Assembly: GCF_024347515.1 (NCBI RefSeq)
Contig: NZ_AP025492.1
Span: 186,001-250,000 of the forward strand
DNA from: Vibrio gigantis
Lineage (GTDB): Bacteria; Pseudomonadota; Gammaproteobacteria; Enterobacterales; Vibrionaceae
Length of the DNA: 64,000 nucleotides
Reading direction: 5' to 3'
Positions 9,052 through 16,646 of this stretch are shown here, one piece after another. The notes beneath the pieces were generated by a model. The model made no database searches, was not told the DNA's origin, and saw nothing but the letters and a program-made list of their open reading frames with translations. Numbering within the stretch: position 1 is the stretch's first letter; each line of letters opens with the position of its first letter. Both the position numbers and the translations under genes were made by a program.

Positions 9052-10113
9052 ATGAGTCATTGTTGGAATAACGTGCTAATTAAACCTGATAACACCATTC
9101 GAGACGCGTTAGAAATCATAAATAATGAAGCGTTGCGAGTCGTGTTGGTTGTAAATGAAGAACAAGTATTGCTTGGTGTCGTGACAGACGGTGATATTCG
9201 ACGAGGCTTGCTAAATAATCTACCTTTGACTGAATCTGTATCAAAGGTGATGAATATCAGTCCAACGACTGCGCTTGAAGGCTCTTCTCGAGAAGAGCTG
9301 ATTGATCTGATGGAAAAACTCGATATTTTGTCGGTTCCGTTACTTGATGCAAGCGGTAAGGTCATTGGGCTTGAGACTCTCCATGGAGCTCTTCATCAAC
9401 CGAAACACCAGAACCCAGTATTTATTATGGCAGGTGGGTTTGGCACACGCCTTAAACCGCTTACCGATACATGCCCTAAACCTATGCTGCATATAGGCAA
9501 TAAACCAATCCTAGAAACTGTTATTCGCAGTTTTATCAAAGCAGGCTTTGTTAACTTCTACATTTCAACTCATTATATGCCAGAGCAAATTCAAGCGCAT
9601 TTTGGTGATGGGAGTGAAATGGGTGTGAACGTTACTTATGTTCATGAAGAGCAGCCTTTAGGTACTGGTGGTGCATTAGGGTTATTACCTAAGGATTTAC
9701 CAAAAGATCTGCCATTGATCATGATGAATGGCGATGTTCTGACTAAGGTCGACTTCCAACGTCTTCTTGATTTTCATGTTGATAACGGCGCTGACGCGAC
9801 AATGTGTGTGAGAGAATACGACTATCAGATCCCATATGGTGTGATTAATGGCGAAGGCAAAAAAATCACCAGTATGATAGAGAAACCGGTTCAGCGCTTT
9901 TTTGTCAACGCTGGTATTTATGTTGTGTCACCTGAAGTCATTGCTTCTGTACCTAAAAATCATCGAGTGGATATGCCGACGCTGCTTGAAGAGCATATGA
10001 ATGAGCGTGATAACGTTTTAATGTTCCCAATTCATGAATATTGGTTGGATATCGGTCGTATGGATGAATTTAATCGCGCGCAAGCAGATATTCATACACT
10101 AGGGCTGGACTAA
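9052..10113 (+). CDS. ptmE: Glucosamine-1-phosphate guanylyltransferase PtmE-like (CBS + nucleotidyltransferase)
   Basis: 353 aa. Two CBS domains (about residues 8-120, including GVVTDGDIRRGLL) precede a nucleotidyltransferase domain that starts MAGGFGTRLKPLTDTCPKPM (about 126-145). This CBS-plus-transferase architecture is that of Campylobacter PtmE (Cj1329), which makes GDP-GlcN for the GDP-linked legionaminic acid pathway. The CBS pair may sense an adenosine ligand and regulate flux. It lies 47 bp after legH and 3 bp before ptmF. GDP specificity is inferred from the family and context, not from a residue I can point to. Confidence 0.75.
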   Translation: MSHCWNNVLIKPDNTIRDALEIINNEALRVVLVVNEEQVLLGVVTDGDIRRGLLNNLPLTESVSKVMNISPTTALEGSSREELIDLMEKLDILSVPLLDASGKVIGLETLHGALHQPKHQNPVFIMAGGFGTRLKPLTDTCPKPMLHIGNKPILETVIRSFIKAGFVNFYISTHYMPEQIQAHFGDGSEMGVNVTYVHEEQPLGTGGALGLLPKDLPKDLPLIMMNGDVLTKVDFQRLLDFHVDNGADATMCVREYDYQIPYGVINGEGKKITSMIEKPVQRFFVNAGIYVVSPEVIASVPKNHRVDMPTLLEEHMNERDNVLMFPIHEYWLDIGRMDEFNRAQADIHTLGLD

Positions 10114-10116
10114 GTT

Positions 10117-11097
10117 TTGAAAACTGTTGCAGTCATTGGGTTAGGTAATATTGCTACCCGACATCGAAGAAATTTAAAGCTATTGTTTCCGCAGTGCAGA
10201 TTACTGGCAATGTCGGCGAGTGGCAGAGTTCCAGCAGAACCTGTCTCTGATTGCGATGGAGTAGTCTCTAATATCGATGACATCATTCGCTCAAGCGCTG
10301 AACTTGTCATTGTTGCATCTCCTGCTCCTTTTCACGCTGAGCATACTATTCCTTTGCTGGAGGCGGGCATTCCAACCCTGATTGAAAAGCCAGTGACTAC
10401 ATGTGTTGAAGAGGCCAAGTGTTTAGAAGCTATTGTTGAAAAAACGCAAACTCCGGTTGCTGTCGGTTATTGTTTACGTTACTTGCCTTCAAGTTTGGAA
10501 GTAAAAGCTATATTAGACAAAGGGTCAATTGGAGAGCTTTACAATACGTATATTGAAATAGGGCAGTACCTACCTGATTGGCGTCCAAGTAAAGATTATC
10601 GAAGCAGCGTATCAGCCAATGCAGAGCTAGGCGGTGGAGCGTTGTTAGAGCTCAGCCACGAGTTAGACTATGCACAGTGGCTTCTTGGTGATTTAACCTT
10701 ACAACACGCGTATCTGCGTTCTTCAGATGAACTGAGCATAGAGGTGGAAGATTTGGCTGATATTGTCACAACCACCAAGAGCGGTGCTTTGGTCAATATT
10801 CATTTGGATTTTTTACAACGCCAAGCATATCGACGTTGTCGCTTTGTAGGCAGTAAAGGCACGGTTGAATGGGACCTGATTAAAAATGAGGTTAAGCAGA
10901 CTAACCATACTGGTGAAAGTACTGTTTATAGCGATCCGGCTTGGGACAAAAACAAAATGTACCTCAATATGTTGCAAGACTTCATCAATATGATCAAAGA
11001 CAATAAGCATAGCTGTATCGACCTTCAACAGGCTGGTCAAACGGTCGAGTTAATCGAAACAATTAAGCAGTATGCCAAAACTCAAACCAAAGGCTAG
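10117..11097 (+). CDS. ptmF: Gfo/Idh/MocA oxidoreductase, PtmF-like
   Basis: 326 aa. The NAD(P)-binding motif is VIGLGNIATRHRRNL (residues 5-19). The catalytic EKP motif typical of Gfo/Idh/MocA enzymes is in PTLIEKPVTT (about 86-95), followed by the alpha/beta substrate domain. In Campylobacter jejuni, PtmF works with PtmA to convert fructose-6-phosphate to glucosamine-6-phosphate as the dedicated entry to GDP-legionaminic precursors. Its place between ptmE and legF copies that arrangement. The start is TTG at 10117, 3 bp after the ptmE stop. Confidence 0.72.
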   Translation: MKTVAVIGLGNIATRHRRNLKLLFPQCRLLAMSASGRVPAEPVSDCDGVVSNIDDIIRSSAELVIVASPAPFHAEHTIPLLEAGIPTLIEKPVTTCVEEAKCLEAIVEKTQTPVAVGYCLRYLPSSLEVKAILDKGSIGELYNTYIEIGQYLPDWRPSKDYRSSVSANAELGGGALLELSHELDYAQWLLGDLTLQHAYLRSSDELSIEVEDLADIVTTTKSGALVNIHLDFLQRQAYRRCRFVGSKGTVEWDLIKNEVKQTNHTGESTVYSDPAWDKNKMYLNMLQDFINMIKDNKHSCIDLQQAGQTVELIETIKQYAKTQTKG

Positions 11098-11105
11098 GCG
11101 ACCTA

Positions 11106-11795
11106 ATGAAAAACTATGCATTTATTTTTGTTCGCGGGGGCTCTAAAGGCTTACCTGGCAAGAACATTAAACCACTTGCTGGAAAACCCCTATTGCAATA
11201 TTCGATTGAAACAGCGAAAGCCTGTGCATCGATTAGCGATGTTTTTGTGTCTACTGATGATAGTGAAATTGCCAAAGTCGCCGTGGATTGTGGTGCAACA
11301 TTGATCGAACGCCCACAAGAACTAGCAACAGACACAAGCCCTGAGTGGCTTTCATGGCGTCATGCTGTTGAGTGGGTACAAGCCAACTATGGCGACTTTG
11401 CTCACTTTATTAGTCTGCCAGCAACGAGTCCTTTACGCAGTGTTGAAGACGTGGAATCGTCAATTCTACAACTTCAGAAAGATTCCGCTGATATTTGTAT
11501 TTCCGTGACTCCCGCAAGTCGCAGCCCATTTTTTAACATGGTAAAGAAAGATGAGCACGGCTTGGTTGAATTAGTGAATAAGCCAAGCGGTGAAGTGGCG
11601 AGACGACAAGATGCCCCAGAAGTGTTTGATATTACTACCGTTGTTTATGCGACAACCCCTCGCTTTGTATTGGATAATTACGGACTGTTCAGTGGTAAAG
11701 TGACGAGCATCGAGGTACCGAAGGAAAGGGCCGTAGATATCGATGATATTTATGATTTTAAACTAGCAGAAGCTATCGTTATGGGTGAAGAGTGA
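11106..11795 (+). CDS. legF: CMP-legionaminic acid synthetase LegF (PtmB)
   Basis: 229 aa, cytidylyltransferase family of CMP-sialate synthetases. The nucleotide-binding P-loop-like motif VRGGSKGLPGKNIKPLAGKP lies at residues 9-28, and the conserved ISLPATSPLRSVEDV near residues 103-117. It activates the free nonulosonic acid with CTP to the CMP donor used by glycosyltransferases, and completes the pathway begun by LegB. Its stop codon overlaps the ptmA start (TGATG). The closest named relative is PtmB/LegF of Campylobacter flagellin glycosylation. Confidence 0.83.
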   Translation: MKNYAFIFVRGGSKGLPGKNIKPLAGKPLLQYSIETAKACASISDVFVSTDDSEIAKVAVDCGATLIERPQELATDTSPEWLSWRHAVEWVQANYGDFAHFISLPATSPLRSVEDVESSILQLQKDSADICISVTPASRSPFFNMVKKDEHGLVELVNKPSGEVARRQDAPEVFDITTVVYATTPRFVLDNYGLFSGKVTSIEVPKERAVDIDDIYDFKLAEAIVMGEE

Positions 11796-12568
11796 TGAAT
11801 GAACTTCTAAAGAGTAAGACGGTATTAATTGCTGGAGCTGGGGGCTTATTGGGATCTCGTTTAGTTCCTGCTGTGCTTGCTCAGGGGGCAAAAGTTATTG
11901 CTGCCGATATCAATGTTGATGCGACGAAAGAACGCTTAGAGAGTGTAGGGATTGAACTGGATAACGAATCACTCTCGTTAGTTGAATTGGATGTGACTAA
12001 TGAGCACTCAGTTAAGGCTTTTTTCGAGGGTTGTAATGTTCAGTTAGATGGGGCCGTAAACACGACTTACCCAAGAAACAAAACCTACGGTAAGCATTTC
12101 TTTGATGTGAGCTTTGACAGTTTCAATGACAATTTGTCTCTGCATTTAGGGAGTGCGTTTTTGTTTGTCCAGCAAGCTGCTGCTTATTTCAAGCGCACAG
12201 AAAACCCTTTATCGCTAGTAAATATATCCTCGATATATGGTGTTGTTGCTCCGAAGTTTGATATTTATGACAACACTCCGATGACGATGCCAGTTGAGTA
12301 TGCCGCAATTAAATCAGCGATTCAGCATTTGAGTAAGTACGCTGCAGCCTACGTTAATGACAGCCGTTTTCGTATAAACTGTGTAAGCCCAGGTGGGATC
12401 TTTGACCATCAACCAGACGCATTTTTAGAGGCTTACAAAAATAACACCCATGGTGCAGGTATGCTCGATGTAGAAGAGGTTGTTGGTTCTGTGCTCTTCT
12501 TGCTCTCTGAGCAATCTCGTTATGTAACAGGGCAGAATATCGTCGTGGATGACGGGTTTAGTTTGTAA
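11795..12568 (+). CDS. ptmA: Short-chain dehydrogenase PtmA-like
   Basis: 257 aa from ATG 11795; a GTG three bases earlier is the alternative. Classical SDR: glycine-rich AGAGGLLGSRLVP, catalytic serine in LVNISSIYG, the YAAIKSAIQHL Tyr-x3-Lys pair, and a C-terminal VTGQNIVVDDGFSL end. In Campylobacter, PtmA cooperates with PtmF to make glucosamine-6-phosphate for GDP-GlcNAc. This closes the legB-to-ptmA block; no pgmL or ptmG counterpart is visible, so the cell's own GlmM/GlmU-type enzymes would have to fill in. Confidence 0.72.
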   Translation: MNELLKSKTVLIAGAGGLLGSRLVPAVLAQGAKVIAADINVDATKERLESVGIELDNESLSLVELDVTNEHSVKAFFEGCNVQLDGAVNTTYPRNKTYGKHFFDVSFDSFNDNLSLHLGSAFLFVQQAAAYFKRTENPLSLVNISSIYGVVAPKFDIYDNTPMTMPVEYAAIKSAIQHLSKYAAAYVNDSRFRINCVSPGGIFDHQPDAFLEAYKNNTHGAGMLDVEEVVGSVLFLLSEQSRYVTGQNIVVDDGFSL

Positions 12569-12579
12569 AAGGCAAGTGT

Positions 12580-13782
12580 ATGAAAATTGTTCAAGTGATG
12601 ATTCATGGTTCAGCTCATGGTTTTGCCGGAGGCACTCAAAAAGTAATGGTTGAGCTTGGAAATAATTTCGCTCGTCGTGGCCATGATGTTGTGTCTTTAT
12701 ATAATGATACTGAACCGGGTGAGCTTTTTTTTAAGGCTGATTTTGGTGCTAAGATAGTGAACCTAGAATCACCTGCTTATGGGAAGGCACATAAGCTTTG
12801 GAAAGCGTTGAGAGAAGTGATCAAGCCTTTTACGAAAAGTAAAACACTAGGTCAATTCTTTCCTAACCCTGTCCACCTAGAAAAGGCAAGAATGCTATCA
12901 CAGCCATTAGCAACCGAAATTGAGAGAATAGAGCCTGATATTATCCTTGTTTATGGCATGCAAGATCATAACTCGACATGTATCGGCCTTAAAGGCTCTC
13001 CGCTAGAAAATACTCCAATTGTCCACATGGTTCACTGTGAGGTTGAGTCGTACTATAATGACTTGTCTTACATTGATAAACGTAGGATAAAAAGTTGTTC
13101 TGCGGTTCAAGCGCTAACTCCTGATTTTGCTGCAACACTCGCTAGTCTACTAGACATAGAAGTACATCCAATTGCTAATATAGTTGAAAAAACAGATAAA
13201 AAAGCGGACTTGAAATCGGAAAGTAGACGCAAGCGTATCATGATGCACTCGAGACTCGATAAAAAAAAGCAACAAGATATGCTTTTGAGATCTTTCGCCT
13301 TATTAAAAGATGACTTTCCTGATTGGGATCTTGTCGTATTTGGAGGAGAGAATACAAAAGGTTACTTGAAGAAACTTGAGGGTATTGTTGCTAACCATGA
13401 CATGTCCAGACAAGTTAAAATTTGTGCGCCGACTCCACATGCTCTTGAAGAGTTAAGCCAGTCAGACATATTTGCATTCCCCTCGGTCCATGAAGAAGGC
13501 TGGGGACTGGTATTGACTGAGGCAATGTCAGTAGGCCTGCCTTGTATTGGTATTAACAGTACATCTGCGATTAATTATCTAATTACCTCTGAAGATGCGG
13601 GTATCACAGTTGAAAATGATGTACGAGCATTTTCATTAGCTATGCGTCAATTAATGGATAGCAGTGAGTTGAGAGTTAAATTTGGCAAGAATGCAGAGCA
13701 AGGTATGCAAAAATACTACCCAGATGAAGTATGTAGTCAATGGGAAAGCTTATTTAACCAAGTCAGAAAAAGCATATCATAG
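12580..13782 (+). CDS. Glycosyltransferase family 4
   Basis: 400 aa. GT-B enzyme: N-terminal HGFAGGTQKVMVELGNNFARRGHDV, central MHSRLDKKKQQDMLLRSFALL, and the E-x7-E motif in HEEGWGLVLTEAMSVGLP (about residues 305-322). No signal peptide or membrane segment. It is 11 bp downstream of ptmA, so it probably belongs to the same transcript, and it precedes the acyl cassette. It could attach a sugar next to the legionaminic acid or act on the lipid-linked intermediate; donor unknown. Confidence 0.8.
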   Translation: MKIVQVMIHGSAHGFAGGTQKVMVELGNNFARRGHDVVSLYNDTEPGELFFKADFGAKIVNLESPAYGKAHKLWKALREVIKPFTKSKTLGQFFPNPVHLEKARMLSQPLATEIERIEPDIILVYGMQDHNSTCIGLKGSPLENTPIVHMVHCEVESYYNDLSYIDKRRIKSCSAVQALTPDFAATLASLLDIEVHPIANIVEKTDKKADLKSESRRKRIMMHSRLDKKKQQDMLLRSFALLKDDFPDWDLVVFGGENTKGYLKKLEGIVANHDMSRQVKICAPTPHALEELSQSDIFAFPSVHEEGWGLVLTEAMSVGLPCIGINSTSAINYLITSEDAGITVENDVRAFSLAMRQLMDSSELRVKFGKNAEQGMQKYYPDEVCSQWESLFNQVRKSIS

Positions 13783-13798
13783 CTCGTTGCTATGATAT
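13774..13798. other. Hairpin overlapping the GT4 stop codon
   Basis: Perfect 9-bp inverted repeat (13774-13782 and 13790-13798) with a 7-nt loop; the left arm contains the stop codon. No T-tract follows, so it is more likely an mRNA processing or attenuation structure than a terminator. Confidence 0.45.
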
Positions 13799-13853
13799 GT
13801 GTGTTTGAAATATATACGACGAAATCATTTTGTTTACTATCAGAGAAGAACGA

Positions 13854-14084
13854 ATGCCAACTAAAGAAACAGTTAAAGTCCTTATTGCTAAAGTATTAAA
13901 TGTATCAGTAGATATTGTTGATGATGAACTTGCAGTCGGTGATATCCCTGAATGGGACTCTCTTGCGCACATGCGCATCATTGCCGCGTTAGAGTCAGAT
14001 CTAGGCGTAGTGTTAGATATCGAGCAGACGTTAGAGATCGAAGATGTAGAAGACATTGTCGACGCTGTTTTAAACAACGAGTAA
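13854..14084 (+). CDS. Acyl carrier protein, dedicated
   Basis: 76 aa from ATG 13854, which has an AGAAGAA ribosome site; a TTG at 13830 would add 8 residues. The phosphopantetheine site is the serine of WDSLAHM (Ser36). The protein is acidic and of standard ACP length. It is not the housekeeping acpP, which sits with fabD/fabF. It stands 6 bp before an AMP-forming ligase, which suggests the ligase loads a particular acid on this carrier. ACP-ligase pairs of this kind occur in nonulosonic acid and O-antigen clusters that make unusual acyl amides. Confidence 0.87.
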   Translation: MPTKETVKVLIAKVLNVSVDIVDDELAVGDIPEWDSLAHMRIIAALESDLGVVLDIEQTLEIEDVEDIVDAVLNNE

Positions 14085-14090
14085 CGCTTT

Positions 14091-15512
14091 ATGTCGGTAG
14101 TCGAAACAATACTAGCTCACGCAGTATCTCGCCCTCAGCATGTCGCTCTCTACGAGAAAGATAAAGCTGTTACTTATATGCAATTAGCTGAGACTATCAA
14201 GTGCACTGCTTCTAAATTAATGAATGAAGTAGGGCCTGGAGATGCTGTAGTTGTGACGGCATCTAACAGCTACGCTTTTGTGGCTGTGTATTTTGCGATC
14301 CATTTTATAGGCGCAAAAGTGGTTAACGTGGCTGCCGACGCAGATGAAAGTTACAAGCAATTTATCGATAAAATGGTTAATCCGAGCCTATCGATTGAAG
14401 ACTGTCAAAACTTCATAGCGGATATTCATCCTTTAGAGGCCGGCAAAGAAGTTACTAGTAATATTTCCAATGGTATCGCCGACCTCATGTTTACGAGCGG
14501 GACAACAGGCGAGCCTAAAGGTGTCGCTTTGAGTCATGAGCAGTTGTTGATAGCTACTCAGCATATTGTCGGTGAAGTAGGCAACACACCAGAAGATGTT
14601 GAGCTTCTATTAATGCCTCTTAGCCATTCTTTTGGTATGGGACGCATGCGAACCACTCTTTTTGTTGGTGGTACGTTGGTATTAGGTTATCCGCTGCAGC
14701 GTTTGAAAAGTGTTTTTAAGGCAATTGAGAATCATAAGGTAACAGGGCTCGGACTGGTCCCATCTGCTTGGACATTTATTACTACAATGTCTAAAGACCG
14801 CATCAGTAAATATGCTCCTCAACTAAACTATATAGAGCTTGGAAGCGCTCGCTTGTCTCCTGAGGATAAAGCACTGTTAATACAATGGTTCCCATCGACT
14901 CATATTGTTATGCACTATGGTTTGACGGAAGTGTCTCGCGCGGTATTCACTCATTTCCATACTGATAATTTAGAAGCTGTAGGCCATACCTCTCGAGGCG
15001 CTGAGTTTGCTATTCTTAATGAATATGGACAGCATTTACCTGAAGGTGAGATTGGTGAAATAGCATTTAAATCGCCATGGATGCTAACAGAGTACTACCA
15101 GAATCAAGACTTGACGTCTGCAGCGTTTTCGAACGGCTACTTCCGAACAGGTGATTTGGGGAAATATGAAGGCGAGTATTTGTTCTTAACTGGACGACTT
15201 AAAGAGATCATCAATGTAGGGGGCAAGAAGGTAAGTCCTTACCAAATTGAAGAAGTGCTGAATTCTGATGATGGTGTAATAGAATCCGCCTGCGTTCCAT
15301 GTGCAGACGCAAGCATGGGAGAAGTCGTTCAAGCGTTTATCGTTGTTGAGCCTTCCATTATTGATGAAATTCATACATTAGAATCTCGACTAAGGGAAAC
15401 TGTTGCACAACGACTTCCTGTTCATATGCGCCCTGAAAAGTACCAAGTCATTGATGAGTTACCAAAAACATCCACAGGTAAAATTCAACGTCTACACTTG
15501 ACTAAAATGTAA
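14091..15512 (+). CDS. AMP-forming acyl ligase (acyl-CoA/acyl-ACP synthetase family)
   Basis: 473 aa, class I adenylate-forming enzyme. Core motifs are the phosphate loop MFTSGTTGEPKG (about residues 132-143), YGLTE (about 281-285), the hinge region YFRTGDLG and TGRLKEIINVGGKKV, and the C-terminal catalytic lysine in PKTSTGKIQR (about 462-471). It activates a carboxylic acid as acyl-adenylate and transfers it to a thiol, most likely that of the adjacent ACP. It is shorter than typical long-chain fatty acyl-CoA ligases (about 550 aa) and nearer to small-acid ligases. Substrate unknown. Confidence 0.83.
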   Translation: MSVVETILAHAVSRPQHVALYEKDKAVTYMQLAETIKCTASKLMNEVGPGDAVVVTASNSYAFVAVYFAIHFIGAKVVNVAADADESYKQFIDKMVNPSLSIEDCQNFIADIHPLEAGKEVTSNISNGIADLMFTSGTTGEPKGVALSHEQLLIATQHIVGEVGNTPEDVELLLMPLSHSFGMGRMRTTLFVGGTLVLGYPLQRLKSVFKAIENHKVTGLGLVPSAWTFITTMSKDRISKYAPQLNYIELGSARLSPEDKALLIQWFPSTHIVMHYGLTEVSRAVFTHFHTDNLEAVGHTSRGAEFAILNEYGQHLPEGEIGEIAFKSPWMLTEYYQNQDLTSAAFSNGYFRTGDLGKYEGEYLFLTGRLKEIINVGGKKVSPYQIEEVLNSDDGVIESACVPCADASMGEVVQAFIVVEPSIIDEIHTLESRLRETVAQRLPVHMRPEKYQVIDELPKTSTGKIQRLHLTKM

Positions 15513-15521
15513 GAGAACTCC

Positions 15522-16646
15522 ATGTTAAAACTTCGATTTCCTTTGCCCGTATTTCGTAATGCTAGTGAAATTGCGAACGGAAAAAATGCAAGAATGGCAC
15601 TCAAAGGCCTCGTGGCAAATCGTGTCGCACTAATAATCAGCCCCTCATTTCGTAAGTCAAAGTTTTTTGAACAAGTTGTTCGTTTAGTCAACGCGACAAG
15701 TGTTCGTGTGATTGAAAAATCTTGGAAAGGTGAACCGACGGTTGATGAACTTTCAGGTGTGGTTGGTGAGCTTGAGTCATTCCAACCTGATTATATTGTC
15801 GCACTTGGTGGCGGCTCTATCATTGATGGTGCTAAGCTGGCGTGGTTGCTTTATGAATGCCCAACGATTGCCCCAGATGTCTTATTCCGACCATTTGCAA
15901 TACCACCACTGCGTGGACGTGCAAAATTTGCAGCGATTCCTACTACGGTAGGGGCCGGGTCCGAAGTGTCATCGGCAGCTGTCATGTTAGATAGTACAAC
16001 TCAAAGTAAAAAAGCGGTCGTTACACACGATTTCCTTCCTGACTTAGTGATCCTAGACCCTGAGCTTGTCTCTGAGGTCCCATTAAGTATTTTAAGAACC
16101 ACTGTCGCCGATGCGCTCTCGCATGCGATTGAAGGCTATGTGTCTAAAATCCCTCACCCATTAATGGAGACATTTTCGGAACAAGCCGTATCGATTGTTT
16201 ATCGTTATCAGTCACAGTTGGATCAGGATGAGTGGCATATCGATATGCTCTCAGAATTACAGTACGCTGCAATGCTTGCTGGTTGGGTTCAGAACCACTG
16301 TGTTGTCGGCCTTTCACATGCTATCGCCCACCAATTAGGACAATTCAATATTGGGCATGGATTAGCAAACGGGCTACTGATGCCAGCCGTTATTGAGTTC
16401 AATTCTCAAGACCAGGCCGTTGAACAGAAATATGAACAATTAATTAAGAATGCTGGTTTACCAAGCAGACAGGCTCTTCTTGACCTGTTTGAGGGCTTAA
16501 CCTCGGGGCAAGGTGTTTCTTTGAATTTATCGAATGAGCAACTAGACAGCATTGCAAAGAACGCATTACTTGATCCTGCTGCTGCGACAAACCCAGTCGC
16601 TTTCGCTGAAGATGACGTTAAAGAGATAGTAAAGAAATGTCTATAA
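15522..16646 (+). CDS. Iron-containing alcohol dehydrogenase
   Basis: 374 aa, group III (Fe-ADH) family. Visible are the NAD(P)-binding LGGGSIIDGAKL (about residues 93-104), IPTTVGAGSEVSS, and the metal-binding signature LSHAIAHQLGQFNIGHGLAN with its three histidines (about 265-284). Family members reduce aldehydes to alcohols or the reverse; one branch is 4-hydroxybutyrate dehydrogenase. It overlaps the next gene by 10 bases, so translation is coupled to the LuxE-LuxC fusion, whose product should be an aldehyde. Together they would form a carboxylate-to-alcohol reduction module. Confidence 0.85.
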   Translation: MLKLRFPLPVFRNASEIANGKNARMALKGLVANRVALIISPSFRKSKFFEQVVRLVNATSVRVIEKSWKGEPTVDELSGVVGELESFQPDYIVALGGGSIIDGAKLAWLLYECPTIAPDVLFRPFAIPPLRGRAKFAAIPTTVGAGSEVSSAAVMLDSTTQSKKAVVTHDFLPDLVILDPELVSEVPLSILRTTVADALSHAIEGYVSKIPHPLMETFSEQAVSIVYRYQSQLDQDEWHIDMLSELQYAAMLAGWVQNHCVVGLSHAIAHQLGQFNIGHGLANGLLMPAVIEFNSQDQAVEQKYEQLIKNAGLPSRQALLDLFEGLTSGQGVSLNLSNEQLDSIAKNALLDPAAATNPVAFAEDDVKEIVKKCL

